DNA from: Streptomyces sp. ICBB 8177
GTDB lineage: Bacteria > Actinomycetota > Actinomycetes > Streptomycetales > Streptomycetaceae
DNA: 64,000 nucleotides
Direction of reading: 5' to 3'
NCBI RefSeq assembly: GCF_003144095.1
Contig: NZ_NSKH01000024.1
Span: 327,198-391,197, forward strand
Part shown: piece by piece, positions 1 through 8,705 of the stretch
Layout of the letters: each line of letters begins with the position of its first letter
Position numbering within the stretch: the stretch's first letter is position 1
Notes under the pieces: model-generated
Databases searched by the model: none
Seen by the model: the letters and a program-made list of their open reading frames with translations, nothing else
Told to the model about the DNA's origin: nothing
Made by a program: the position numbers and the translations under genes

Positions 1-527
1 CCGCACGCGAAGTGCGCGCCCGAACCTCCGGACGCCACCGACATCCACGGCATACCGGGCATGGCCGGGGGCGAGGGGAGCGCGGGCGCCGACGCCGGGT
101 CGATCCCCGCCTGCCGCAGCAGCCGGGCCGCGTCACCGGGCGTGAGCCGCAGCCCCTGCGCGTGGCAGACCAACCGCACGGCCAGCGCCATCACCCGCTG
201 CGACTGGCCCCCGCCCGCGCCGCCCGCGTTCGAGGCGCTCGCGGCGCACCACTGGCCGGCGCTGAAGAGCATGTGCAACGCCAGCTCGCCGACGAGCAGC
301 AGCGCCGCGATCCCGGGCAGCGAGCGTTCCCGTCCGGCCAGCGAGGCGGCCACGGCGAACACCGCGGCCCAGCCGGCGAGCAGGGTCCACAGCGGTATCG
401 GCCCGCCGGAGGCCATCGCGTGCCCGGCCGCGGACAGCGTGACGCAGACCGCGGCGAACACCGCGGCCCTCATCAGTCGCAGATCGGCGGCGGCGCGCGA
501 GGGGGCAGACATGGCGGGCGTCATCAT
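1..527 (-). CDS. Membrane protein, C-terminus cut off by window edge
   Basis: The minus-strand frame is open from an ATG at 527 to the window edge, so the carboxyl end is missing. A GGAGG lies 8 nt upstream of that ATG; a second ATG follows directly. The visible 175 or so residues show three hydrophobic segments near residues 19-38, 45-64 and 71-90, then a soluble tail containing AARLLRQAGIDP and a Met/Pro-rich stretch. This looks like a small integral membrane protein with a cytoplasmic tail. I do not recognise a named family. It is divergent from the anti-sigma-like ATPase gene at 719. No function is assigned. Confidence 0.75.
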   Translation of the reverse strand, partial: MMTPAMSAPSRAAADLRLMRAAVFAAVCVTLSAAGHAMASGGPIPLWTLLAGWAAVFAVAASLAGRERSLPGIAALLLVGELALHMLFSAGQWCAASASNAGGAGGGQSQRVMALAVRLVCHAQGLRLTPGDAARLLRQAGIDPASAPALPSPPAMPGMPWMSVASGGSGAHFAC

Positions 528-718
528 CCCACCCGCCTCCGGTCCCCCTTACGGCAGGGTGCCCGGCTCGCGCGGGTGCGCGTGCGGTGTCCCTTTACTC
601 CCGTACGCCGGGCCCACGCATCCGCCGAATGAGCGGCATCCCGTCAACACCACGCTTACCGGGTGGCCTTCGCGGCAATACGTAACCGTATGTCGAGCCT
701 GGGTCGGGAGGCTGGAGC

Positions 719-1165
719 ATGAGCATCTGGTGGTCTCTGCACTTGCGGCGCGAGGCCGCGAGCGTGCCGCTCGCCCGCCGACTGCTGCTGGGCACCATGG
801 AGACCGCGGGCGTCGACCCCGACATCTCCTACGACCTGTGCGTCGCCCTGTCCGAGGCGTGTGCCAACGCCGTGGAGCACGCGGGGACGAGCGGCGGCGA
901 CTACCGCGTCACCGCGCACATCGAGGGCGACCGCTGCCGCATCGAGGTGACCGACTCCGGCCCCGGGTTCACCCCCGGCCTGGAGCGGCGTCCGGTGCGG
1001 GCGCTGCCCAGCAGGCCCCAGCAGGCCGAGCACGGCCGCGGGATGTTCCTCATCGAGGCGCTCGTGGACCACGTGCAGTTCCAGAACCGGCCGGGGCGCG
1101 GGGCGGTCGTGAGCTTCGACAAGGTCCTCAAGTGGCGCGACGGGGCGCTGCTGAAGGCGTCCTGA
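719..1165 (+). CDS. RsbW-like anti-sigma factor / ATP-binding protein
   Basis: A 148-residue stand-alone HATPase_c (GHKL) domain protein. The N box EACANAVEHA lies near residues 46-55, the G1 motif DSGPGF near 79-84 and the G2 motif GRGMFLIEAL near 106-115, as in the RsbW/SpoIIAB kinase family. Such proteins bind ATP and either sequester sigma-B-type factors or phosphorylate STAS antagonists. The ATG at 719 has a GGGAGG 7 nt upstream. A SpoIIE-type phosphatase (2856-4403) and a second HATPase protein (7699-8301) lie nearby, as expected for streptomycete partner-switching modules. No sigma factor or antagonist gene adjoins it, so its partners are unknown. Confidence 0.85.
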   Translation: MSIWWSLHLRREAASVPLARRLLLGTMETAGVDPDISYDLCVALSEACANAVEHAGTSGGDYRVTAHIEGDRCRIEVTDSGPGFTPGLERRPVRALPSRPQQAEHGRGMFLIEALVDHVQFQNRPGRGAVVSFDKVLKWRDGALLKAS

Positions 1166-1173
1166 CGCGCGGC

Positions 1174-1219
1174 GGGCCGGACCGCCCGACGCCCGAAGGC
1201 GGAGGTGGCGGTCCGGCCC
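1174..1219. terminator. Bidirectional terminator hairpin
   Basis: A perfect 13-bp inverted repeat (1174-1186 with 1207-1219) and a 20-nt loop lie between the convergent stops of the anti-sigma gene (1165) and aminopeptidase P (1235). There is no T-run, as is common for actinobacterial terminators. Confidence 0.75.
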
Positions 1220-1234
1220 GGAGGCGGTGCGGGC

Positions 1235-2698
1235 TCAGGCGCGCAGGTCGCGCATCCAGGCCTCGACGTCGGCGGAGCGGCGGGGCAGGGCGGCGGACAG
1301 ATTGCGGTTGCCGTCCTCGGTGACCAGGATGTCGTCCTCGATCCGCACGCCGATGCCGCGGTACTCGGCCGGGACGGTCAGGTCGTCGGCCTGGAAGTAC
1401 AGCCCCGGCTCGACGGTGAGGACCATGCCGGGCTCCAGGGTGCCGTCCACGTACGACTCGGTGCGCGCCTGGGCGCAGTCGTGGACGTCGAGGCCGAGCA
1501 TGTGGCCGGTGCCGTGCAGGGTCCAGCGGCGCTGGAGGCCGAGTTCCAGGACGCGCTCGACCGGGCCCTCGACCAGGCCCCACTCGACCAGACGGGTGGC
1601 GAGCACGCGCTGGGCGGCGTCGTGGAAGTCGCGGTACTTCGCGCCGGGGCGCACGGCGGCGATACCGGCCTCCTGCGCCTCGTACACCGCGTCGTAGATC
1701 CTGCGCTGGAGGTCGGTGTACGTACCGGAGACCGGCAGGGTGCGGGTGACGTCGGCGGTGTAGAGGGTGGTGGTCTCCACGCCCGCGTCCAGCAGGAGCA
1801 GTTCACCGGAGCGCACCGGGCCGTCGTTGCGCACCCAGTGCAGCGTGGTGGCGTGCGGGCCGGCGGCGCAGATGCTGCCGTAGCCGACGTCGTTGCCCTC
1901 GACGCGGGCGCGCAGGAAGAAGGTGCCCTCTATGTAGCGCTCGGAGGTGGCCTCGGCACGGTCCAGGACCTTCACCACGTCCTCGAAGCCGCGGACGGTG
2001 GAGTCCACGGCGTTCTGGAGTTCGCCGATCTCCCACTCGTCCTTGACCAGGCGCAGTTCGCTCAGGAAGGCCTTGAACTCCTCGTCGCGCTCGGCGGTGA
2101 CCTTGTCCGTGAGGGCGGCCTCGATGCCGGCGTCCTGGCCGCGCACGACGCGCACCGGACCGGTGGCGGCGGCGAGCCGCTCCGGGAGGGTGCGCACGTC
2201 CTCGCAGGGGATGCCGAGCAGCTGCGCGCCCTCGGCCAGGCTGTGGCGGCGGCCGACCCACAGCTCGCCCTGGCCGTCCAGCCAGAACTCGCCGTTCTCC
2301 CGGTCGGAACGCGGCAGCAGGTAGGCGGTCGCCTCGTGGCCGGTCGCGGTCGGCTCCAGCACCAGCACGGCGTCGTGGGTCTGGTCGCCGGTCAGGTGCA
2401 CGTACTCGGACGAGGCGCGGAACGGGTACTCGGTGTCGTTGGACCGGGTCCGCAGGTTGCCCGCCGGGATCACCAGCCGCTCGCCCGGGAACCGCGCGGA
2501 CAACGCGGCGCGCCGGCGCGCGGTGTGCGGCGCCTGGGCGATCGGCTCCAGGTCGCGCTGCTCGGTGTCCGCCCAGCCCGACTTCATCGAAGCCGCCAGC
2601 TCGTCGGAGACGGCCGGGTACAGGCCGTTCTTGCGCTGCTTGATGGGCTCGTCGCCCTCCGGGGTCTCCGGAGTCTCCTGGGCTCGGTCCTCGGCCAC
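1235..2698 (-). CDS. pepP: Xaa-Pro aminopeptidase (aminopeptidase P)
   Basis: A 487-residue M24-family metallopeptidase that removes the N-terminal residue from peptides with proline in second position. The creatinase N-terminal domain comes first and the pita-bread catalytic domain follows. The dinuclear metal ligands are visible: Asp near 304 and 316 (LLDAGVETTTLYTADVTRT), His near 399 (HGTGHMLGLDVHD), Glu near 430 (VEPGLYF) and Glu near 454 (RIEDDILVT). The GTG at 2698 is chosen because a GGAGG sits 7 nt upstream; the earlier in-frame GTG at 2716 would put that site inside the gene. A perfect TTGTCCACA box (minus strand) lies 65 bp upstream. Confidence 0.93.
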   Translation of the reverse strand: MAEDRAQETPETPEGDEPIKQRKNGLYPAVSDELAASMKSGWADTEQRDLEPIAQAPHTARRRAALSARFPGERLVIPAGNLRTRSNDTEYPFRASSEYVHLTGDQTHDAVLVLEPTATGHEATAYLLPRSDRENGEFWLDGQGELWVGRRHSLAEGAQLLGIPCEDVRTLPERLAAATGPVRVVRGQDAGIEAALTDKVTAERDEEFKAFLSELRLVKDEWEIGELQNAVDSTVRGFEDVVKVLDRAEATSERYIEGTFFLRARVEGNDVGYGSICAAGPHATTLHWVRNDGPVRSGELLLLDAGVETTTLYTADVTRTLPVSGTYTDLQRRIYDAVYEAQEAGIAAVRPGAKYRDFHDAAQRVLATRLVEWGLVEGPVERVLELGLQRRWTLHGTGHMLGLDVHDCAQARTESYVDGTLEPGMVLTVEPGLYFQADDLTVPAEYRGIGVRIEDDILVTEDGNRNLSAALPRRSADVEAWMRDLRA

Positions 2699-2762
2699 GT
2701 CAATGCCTCCTCGCACTAGACGCTCCCATCGTAAGCGCGTACGAGAAGACCCCTGCCGGGCC

Positions 2763-2771
2763 TGTGGACAA
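2763..2771 (-). promoter_or_regulatory. Perfect DnaA-box-like nonamer TTGTCCACA
   Basis: Reads TTGTCCACA on the minus strand, 65 bp upstream of the pepP start, in the gap between pepP and the SpoIIE phosphatase gene. One of seven perfect copies in this window, all outside coding sequence. Confidence 0.6.
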
Positions 2772-2855
2772 CTCTCCGGAAACCGCTTCCCGTCAGGCAG
2801 GACGCGGATGCGGGGTGGGAGCGGCGGGCGGGGGGCCGGACCCGCGCGGGCGGAC

Positions 2856-4403
2856 TCAGTCGAACCGGGCCGCCAGCAGCACCACGTCGTCCCCGGCCGT
2901 GGCGCCGCCCAGTGGGTCGCGGGCGTCCGCGTCGTCGCGCGGCGGCAGGCAGGCCCGCAGCACGTGGTCGACGAGGAGTTCGGGGTCCTCCAGCGCGGAG
3001 CGCGGGGCGTTGGCCGCGGCGGCGTGCAACATCGCGAAGGCCCGGTCGACCGGTTCGCCGGTGCGGTGCAGCAGCCCGTCGGTGTAGAGGAGGACGGTCT
3101 CGCCGCGGGCGGCGGTGAACTCGACGCTGGGCGCCTCCCAGCAACTGAGCATGCCCAGCGGCGCGGACAGCGTGGTCTCCACGTACTCCGCCCGGCGCGC
3201 GCCGACCACCAGCGGGGGGCAGTGCCCGGCTCCGGCCAGCAGCAGCTTGCGCCCGGCCGGTTCGACGTAGGCGAACAGCGCGGTGGCGCTGCGGGCCGGT
3301 TCCGTGACGCGCAGCAGCAGTTCGAGGTCGGACAGCACGGCGACCGGGTCCTCGCCCTCCATCACCGCGTACGCCCGCAGCGAGGCGCGCAGTCGGCCCA
3401 TCGCGGCGATCGCGCTCGGCCCCGAGCCGGTCACGCTGCCGACCGACAGCCCGAGCGCGGCCTCGGGAAGCGGCAGCGCGTCGTACCAGTCGCCGCCGCC
3501 GTGCGCGGACGTGCGGTGCCGCACCGCCATCCGCACACCGGGCACCCGGGGCAGCCTGCTGGGCAGCAGTTCCTCGCGCAGGACGGCGACAGTGGAGTGG
3601 GCCCGGGCCAGGTCGAGCTGGCGGGCGATGTGCTCGGCCGCGTACCGCACGTACAGGCCCACGAGGTGGCGTTGGCGGTCGGTGGGGCGGGCGGGCTCGT
3701 CGTAGAGCCAGACGACGGCGCCGAGACGTGCGGAGGCGGTGGCCAGCCGCAGTCCGTAGCTGGCGGCGAACCCGAGCTGGGCGGCGACCTCGCGGTGGCG
3801 CGCGTCGAGCCCGTGCTCGTCGGCGAGGTCGGGGTGGATCATCTCGTCGCGGGCGTCGTCGGCCGCGCTGTCCAGCAGGTGTCCGTGGACGGCGGAGTCG
3901 GACGGCACGGTCTCGATCGTGCCGAGGTCGGAACGGAGCAGGCCGAAACCGAGCGAGGTGCGCGGGCCGAGTCCGTCGGAGGGGTGGAGCACGACGAGGC
4001 CGCGGCGGGCGCCCACCAGACCCGCGCCGGTGCGCAGCAGTTCGTGCAGCGCGGCGTCGAGAGTGGTGGTGGCGGTGAGGCGTTCGGTCAGTTCGTGCAG
4101 GGTGGTGAGGTCGGAGACCCAGGCCGCCAGCCGGTCCTGGATGACGGCGAGTTGCTCGAACGGCCGGACGATCTCCGCGAAGTCGTCGGGCGCCTGGGCG
4201 CTGCCGCCCGGGGCCGGCACGGTGCGGGTGACCAGGACGGTTCCGCTGGCCGTCGCGGCGGAGGGAGGCGGTGCGGGGACGGTGTCGGCCGGGGAACCGG
4301 CTTCGTGATCGGGCCGCTGCGCCTTCGCACGCGCGTCAGTGTCTGCGACATCGCTAATGGCCTGATCGATTCCGGCCACTTTCGGAAGGCGGGCCGCGGT
4401 CAT
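2856..4403 (-). CDS. GAF/SpoIIE-family PP2C-type protein phosphatase
   Basis: A 515-residue soluble phosphatase. A GAF-like sensory region (about residues 80-250, with an LHELTERLTA helix before it) precedes a SpoIIE/PPM domain. The PPM motifs are present in order: GGGDWYDALPL (metal Asp), SVGSVTGSG, ATALFAYVEP, GHCPPLVV, LLYTDGLLHR and the terminal GDDVVLLAARF. The family dephosphorylates STAS anti-sigma antagonists and thereby frees sigma factors. In SVGSVTGSGPSA the usual second metal Asp of GDVxGxG is Ser, so activity may be altered. The frame continues upstream to 4559; I chose the ATG at 4403 because the upstream codons fall in lower-GC sequence with weaker codon bias, but the start is uncertain. 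Confidence 0.85.
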   Translation of the reverse strand: MTAARLPKVAGIDQAISDVADTDARAKAQRPDHEAGSPADTVPAPPPSAATASGTVLVTRTVPAPGGSAQAPDDFAEIVRPFEQLAVIQDRLAAWVSDLTTLHELTERLTATTTLDAALHELLRTGAGLVGARRGLVVLHPSDGLGPRTSLGFGLLRSDLGTIETVPSDSAVHGHLLDSAADDARDEMIHPDLADEHGLDARHREVAAQLGFAASYGLRLATASARLGAVVWLYDEPARPTDRQRHLVGLYVRYAAEHIARQLDLARAHSTVAVLREELLPSRLPRVPGVRMAVRHRTSAHGGGDWYDALPLPEAALGLSVGSVTGSGPSAIAAMGRLRASLRAYAVMEGEDPVAVLSDLELLLRVTEPARSATALFAYVEPAGRKLLLAGAGHCPPLVVGARRAEYVETTLSAPLGMLSCWEAPSVEFTAARGETVLLYTDGLLHRTGEPVDRAFAMLHAAAANAPRSALEDPELLVDHVLRACLPPRDDADARDPLGGATAGDDVVLLAARFD

Positions 4404-5187
4404 GAGCGGGGGCTTCCCGGGCGAATCCGCACACCAAGCGAGATGCCCGGATTTCTCCTGTTTTGGCGGCATTTCAAAGCACCGATCGGGGTCGTCGGCG
4501 AACTGCCCTTTTCTGTCAATAGCATCGCAAACCCCCATGTCATGCTGCGCCGCTATCAATACCTCCCTTGTACACGCATGGAAGAGGACATGTCCAGGAT
4601 TGCGCAGGTAGCCACAGGGGTGTCTCGCACACCACGCGCCCCGGCGGCGAACCGGGCGCCAACCGGCGTACGATGACCGAAAACAGCCTCCTCAGACGTC
4701 AATTCGCGGTCGACTGAGGGCATTCGACAGCGCGTCATATCCGCGTCGGCGGGTACGTACGAGGTGGGACAGGCAGCGAGGCCACCCGACCGGTCCGGTC
4801 TGTTTTCCGGCACCCCGGTCGGCCCTCCCGGCCGTACCGGCGGGAATCCGAGCCGGTCCGGGACGGGCTCGCGTCGCGGAACCGAAGCGGCGCCAAGTGG
4901 CAGGAACCCGTTGCCCGGCCCGCGCGTCCTACACGAAGACGGCCGGTTCACTGGCGGCGAGGCGGGGCCCGCTACACCTGCGGAACCATGGACGATCCAG
5001 CGCCACTGAGAGTCAAGAGCCATGTGAGCGCCACCCCCCGCCACGTTCCACGCTCGGGCCACGGCGTGATGCGCTGCCTTGCACGGCGGTGTGCTGCCCT
5101 CATGGGGGAGTCGCGGTACTGGTTGGTCGCGGTACTGGTTAGCGGTAACGGGCAGATCCAAGCGTTCACGGAAAGGAACGAGCGCTG
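4404..5187. other. Intergenic region, about 780 bp, with a short direct repeat
   Basis: I see no convincing gene here. Part of it (about 4440-4600) is AT-richer than the surroundings and may hold promoters for the leftward phosphatase gene. A 12-bp direct repeat GCGGTACTGGTT occurs at 5113-5124 and 5129-5140, roughly 50-75 bp before the start at 5188, with a third partial copy GCGGTAACGG at 5142. It could be an operator or activator site for the downstream gene. Confidence 0.4.
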
Positions 5188-5958
5188 ATGCGCGAGATCC
5201 TCGGAAGGCGACGCAGGTGGTTCATGGGGTCCAGGCGGCAGAAGGGGACGCAGCCATGGGAGGCGGCGCTGCTGTGCGCCACGCGGTGGCGGTGGCCGGT
5301 GCTGCCGGGGGTGGGGCTCGACCGGCGCGCGGAGGCGCTCGGCGCGCGCGGCGCGGAGCGCGAGCGCACGGCCGCCTATCCGCCCGGCGAGGACGGCACG
5401 CCGCACGCGCCCGGCGACGGCCCGCCCGCGCGGGTCTGCGCCTGCCCGCACCCGGACTGCGCTGTTCCCGGCGCCCACCCGCACGACCCGGGGCTGCTGG
5501 CGGCCACCACCGACGCCCGGATGGTCGAGTGGTGGTGGACCCGGCGGCCTGACGCGCCCGTACTGCTCGCCACCGGTGGGCCGGTCTCGGCGGTCAGCCT
5601 GCCCGCCACCGCCGGCGTCCGCGCGCTGCGCACCCTGGAACGCATGGGGGTGCGGCTCGGCCCGGTCGTCGCCACGCCCACCCGCTGCGCGCTGCTCGTC
5701 GCGCCTTACGAGTTCGAGCAGTTGGGCGAGTTGCTCGCCCGGCACGAGTGGGTGCCGTCCTCGCTGCGGTACCACGGACGCGGCGGCTACCTGGTGCTGC
5801 CGCCGTCGCGGATCGCCTCCGGCGGCGTCGGCTGGGAGCGCGCCCCGCAGCCCGGCCCCGGCGGATCGGCGCCATGGCTGCCGAGGATCGAGGTCATCGT
5901 GGACAGCCTGGTGGCGGCGGGCACTCGGGAGCCGGACGAGAACCGCCTCGCGTACTGA
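5188..5958 (+). CDS. Primase-polymerase-like domain protein, catalytic acids missing
   Basis: A 256-residue protein with the layout of the N-terminal domain of bifunctional primase/polymerase proteins: AALLCATRWRWPVLPG near residues 26-41, a Cys/His segment CACPHPDC near 82-89, and the later block where the family usually reads V-D-x-D. Here that block reads VSAVSLPAT, so the two metal-binding aspartates appear absent. An AEP-type fold may survive without polymerase activity. The ATG at 5188 has AAAGGA about 10 nt upstream. The gene is chromosomal and unrelated in position to the true primase-polymerase of the integrated element (15003-15896). Streptomycetes carry such solitary genes; their role is not known to me. 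Confidence 0.7.
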   Translation: MREILGRRRRWFMGSRRQKGTQPWEAALLCATRWRWPVLPGVGLDRRAEALGARGAERERTAAYPPGEDGTPHAPGDGPPARVCACPHPDCAVPGAHPHDPGLLAATTDARMVEWWWTRRPDAPVLLATGGPVSAVSLPATAGVRALRTLERMGVRLGPVVATPTRCALLVAPYEFEQLGELLARHEWVPSSLRYHGRGGYLVLPPSRIASGGVGWERAPQPGPGGSAPWLPRIEVIVDSLVAAGTREPDENRLAY

Positions 5959-6110
5959 GCGCTTCGGTGCGCGCGCCACCGCGCGCCCCCCGCGCTTCGG
6001 CGCGCGCCACTCCACGCTTCGGCGCGCGCACGTCACTTGGCGCCCGCGTGCGCGTCACCCTGCCCTCGGTGCGCGTCACCCTGCGCTTCTGTGCGCGCCG
6101 CGTCGCAAAC
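5959..6110. repeat. Short GC-rich imperfect repeats
   Basis: After the stop at 5958 the phrase CGCTTCGGCGCGCGCCA recurs with variation at about 5961, 5992 and 6014, followed by GCGCGTCACCCTGC twice (about 6051-6085). These are degenerate tandem units, 20-35 bp apart, in non-coding sequence. Confidence 0.55.
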
Positions 6111-6272
6111 CTTCCCTCGGTGATTCACTCGTACGAGTGCGAGAGTGGGTGCGGCGCGGGGCGGCGGCGTGATGATCGGCAGAACGGCGGGGCCTTCCGG
6201 TTATGTTCTGATCACCAAGCTCCCCCCGAGGTCGGGCAGGTGGTCCCCGTGGAACAGGCGCCGCATCTGCGC

Positions 6273-6578
6273 ATGACCGCCCTCGCGAGCGTCGTGGCAC
6301 TGGCCGCGATGCTCCCGCTCGGCGCCGCCACGCACAGCCGCGAGGCACCGCACGCTCACCGCGCGCCCACCGGGGGGACGGCCTGTGCGGATGCGGTGAA
6401 CCCGGGTTCCGGAACCGGCGCGACCCCTGGTACGGTCCAACGCGCCCGGACATGGAAAGGCCCAGTCGCTGGCGACGGGGGATGCACCAGCGACCGGGCT
6501 CCAATCAACGGTAACAAGAGATGGGCCGTTCGCAAATTCGTCGACGGTCCCAAAGACCGTATTCGACGGGGAAATTGA
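6273..6578 (+). CDS. Possible small secreted or lipid-exposed protein
   Basis: A 101-codon open frame starting with a signal-peptide-like segment (MTALASVVALAAMLPLGAA) and continuing with a Gly/Thr-rich, weakly basic tail. No good ribosome site precedes this ATG, an upstream GTG at 6243 is an alternative, and I recognise no family. Codon bias is weak. It may simply be a chance frame in the gap between the genes ending at 5958 and 6627. Confidence 0.3.
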   Translation: MTALASVVALAAMLPLGAATHSREAPHAHRAPTGGTACADAVNPGSGTGATPGTVQRARTWKGPVAGDGGCTSDRAPINGNKRWAVRKFVDGPKDRIRRGN

Positions 6579-6626
6579 CGCCCTGTGACGGGAATCACGT
6601 CGTGGTGGGCGTGACGCGCCCGCCGG

Positions 6627-7607
6627 TCAGCTCAGGGTGATCTGCCGGTTCGCCAGACCGCTGCGGGCCCGCCGCTCCCCTGCGGTCAGCGCGGCGGACG
6701 AGGCCAGCGCCTCGCCGAGCCGTTCCTGGAAGGCGGCGGCGGGCTTCTCGATCTCGTCCGCGCGGGTGCTCACCGGCAGGTCCCACACCGGCACCATCAG
6801 GCCGTGCGCCCGGAACGACCCGACCAGCCGGGTGTCGTCGCCCAGCGAGGACGCACCGGCCGCGTGCAGCCGCGCCAGCGCGTCGAGCAGCTGTTCCTCG
6901 GGGTGCGGCATGACCCAGCGCAGGTGGTTCTTCTCCGGCGTCGCGCACCAGTACGCGGCGTCAACCCCGGTCAGCCGTACGGTCGGCAGCGCGGCCTCGT
7001 TCGCCCGCTCCAGGGAGGCGGCCACCTCGCCGGTCGCGTTCGCGGCCTCCTCCGGGCCGCCGATCCAGAACTCGAACCCGGTGTGCACCTGCGGCGTGAA
7101 CGGCACGGAGGTGTCCAGCAGGTCCTGCAGCCGGGGCGAGGCGGGATCGGGCCGGCCGGCCTCCACGGGGTGGCCGGGTTCGGCGGTCAGCGCGCGGCGC
7201 AGCGTGCCGCCGAGGTCGCGGCTGAGGTCGCCGGAGGCGGTGTCGTTCTGCAACCCGAGCAGCACCTCGCCGGTGTCGCGGCGCAGCGCGGGCCACGCCA
7301 TCGGCAGCACGGTCGCCAGCGTCACCGACGGCACGCCCTCGGGCAGCGGCTCCTTCAGCGTCAGCTCGGCCGTGGCGGCCGGGACCAGCTCGCGCAGCGC
7401 CACCCAGTCGCACTCCCCCGGCAGCCCCTCGAAGGGGCGGCGGACCAGCTCGGTGACGGCCTGCGCGGCCTCGCGGCCGTGGCAGGCCTTGTAGCGGCGG
7501 CCGGAACCGCAGGGGCAGGGCTCACGCGCCCCGACGACCGGAATCCGGCCGTCACCGCGCTGTGCTGCCGGACTGCGGTCCTTGGTGTGGGTGCGCTTCT
7601 TGGCCAT
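6627..7607 (-). CDS. DUF5926 family protein with SEC-C zinc motif
   Basis: A 326-residue soluble protein. A lysine-rich start (MAKKRTHTKD) is followed by a SEC-C-type metal motif, PCPCGSGRRYKACHG, near residues 30-44. In SecA and other proteins this motif binds zinc and mediates protein contacts. The rest is an alpha/beta domain with two tryptophan-containing blocks (FEFWIGG, HLRWVMPHPEEQLLDAL). This arrangement matches the streptomycete DUF5926 family as I remember it; its biochemical role is not established. The ATG at 7607 has GGGAGA 9 nt upstream. It is monocistronic, facing the next leftward gene. Confidence 0.8.
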   Translation of the reverse strand: MAKKRTHTKDRSPAAQRGDGRIPVVGAREPCPCGSGRRYKACHGREAAQAVTELVRRPFEGLPGECDWVALRELVPAATAELTLKEPLPEGVPSVTLATVLPMAWPALRRDTGEVLLGLQNDTASGDLSRDLGGTLRRALTAEPGHPVEAGRPDPASPRLQDLLDTSVPFTPQVHTGFEFWIGGPEEAANATGEVAASLERANEAALPTVRLTGVDAAYWCATPEKNHLRWVMPHPEEQLLDALARLHAAGASSLGDDTRLVGSFRAHGLMVPVWDLPVSTRADEIEKPAAAFQERLGEALASSAALTAGERRARSGLANRQITLS

Positions 7608-7698
7608 GACTGGGTGTCTCCCGCGTGAGCGTTACGTGTCGGCGTGAGCCTAGTGCTCCGCGGGGCCCGGCCGACGCAGACGCGGTCCGGTGGCCGTC

Positions 7699-8301
7699 TC
7701 AGCCCAGGTCGTCGAGGAACCCGCCGAAGCGCGGCAGCGTGTCGCCGACCGCCGTGCCGAACAGTTCCGCGTCGGTGAAGCCGTCCGCCTTCAGCGGCGC
7801 CTCCGCCGGGACCGCGCCCAGCAACGACGACACCCCGCGCGGGGCGACGCCTTCGCGCCGCGCGTGCCGCCCGCGCACCGGAAGCACCGCCCAGACCGTC
7901 ACCTCACCCGGTTCGTCCTTGACGCCCCAGTCCAGCGAGAGGGTGCCGACGATGCCGAGACCGCGGCCGCCGCGCGCGGTCAGCGAGGGAGAGGACGGCA
8001 GGGGGCGGGTCGGACCGCCGCCGTCGGTCACCTCCAGGGTGAGCAGGCCGTCGCCGTCGAACCGCCACGCGGCCCGTATCCCCGGCTCCCGATCGCCGTC
8101 GTCGATCGGTCTGCCGTGCCGGCACGCGTTGCTGAGCAGTTCGGAAATGATCAGAACCGCGTCGTCCACGACCGTGTCCGGCGCGCCACGACGGCACAGC
8201 TCCTCGCGCAGTCGTCGTCGCGCGTGCCCCACGCCCACCGGACCATGGGGCAGAGCCATGGTCGAGGACGTCGGCACCTCTTCGGCTACCACGAACGCCA
8301 C
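7699..8301 (-). CDS. Anti-sigma-like HATPase domain regulator
   Basis: A 200-residue protein with a GHKL ATPase domain of the orphan streptomycete anti-sigma type: helix ARRRLREELCRRG, N box LLSNACRHG near residues 55-65, G1 motif EVTDGGGP, then GGRGLGIVGTLSLDWG. A 60-residue C-terminal extension (EAPLKADGFTDAELFG...) is unusual for the short forms and ends in LPRFGGFLDDLG. The GTG at 8301 follows AAGGAGG with a 7-nt spacer and decides the start. Its target sigma factor or antagonist is not encoded nearby. Confidence 0.85.
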   Translation of the reverse strand: MAFVVAEEVPTSSTMALPHGPVGVGHARRRLREELCRRGAPDTVVDDAVLIISELLSNACRHGRPIDDGDREPGIRAAWRFDGDGLLTLEVTDGGGPTRPLPSSPSLTARGGRGLGIVGTLSLDWGVKDEPGEVTVWAVLPVRGRHARREGVAPRGVSSLLGAVPAEAPLKADGFTDAELFGTAVGDTLPRFGGFLDDLG

Positions 8302-8705
8302 CCCCGCTACCTCCTTCACCCCACGCCACGAATTGGATGCCCCGGGGAACTCGACCGGAAACAGGCCATTCACATTCCGTTGGCGCACTTTCACGGGGCG
8401 GACACGGCCGAACGCGCCGGAGTGCTCCTGCGGAGGGAACCGAAGTGCTCCCGCGGAGGGAAGCGGAGGGAAAAGGAGTGGCCACGGGGAGGGAAAGCGG
8501 AATCGGCGGAAGGCAAGGCCGAGGCCGCGGGCGGCGGACGGCAGACGGCGGACGGCGGGCGGCGAGGCCGGCGCGGGAAGCGGCCGGCAGCCGGCGGCGG
8601 CGAGTCCCGGGTGACAGAGGGCAGATGGCAGACGGCAGAAATGCCGTGGCACGAATGGCGGCCAACAGGCGGCAGACGGAAGACAGCAGGCGGAAGACGG
8701 CCGAC
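8302..8705. repeat. Purine-rich GGCAGACGG/GGCGGA repeat region
   Basis: A 400-bp gap without a gene. From about 8500 to 8702 the plus strand is dominated by variations of GGCRGACGG and GGAAGAC, for example CGGACGGCAGACGGCGGACGG and, near 8670-8700, GGCAGACGG followed by AAGACAGCAGGCGGAAGACGG. Strand asymmetry is strong (G and A on plus). It lies upstream of the anti-sigma gene and downstream of the phosphodiesterase gene. Confidence 0.6.

Noticed and set aside
2433-4676. A 747-codon plus-strand frame
   Set aside because: Antisense to the SpoIIE phosphatase and pepP; no protein motifs and no start signal.
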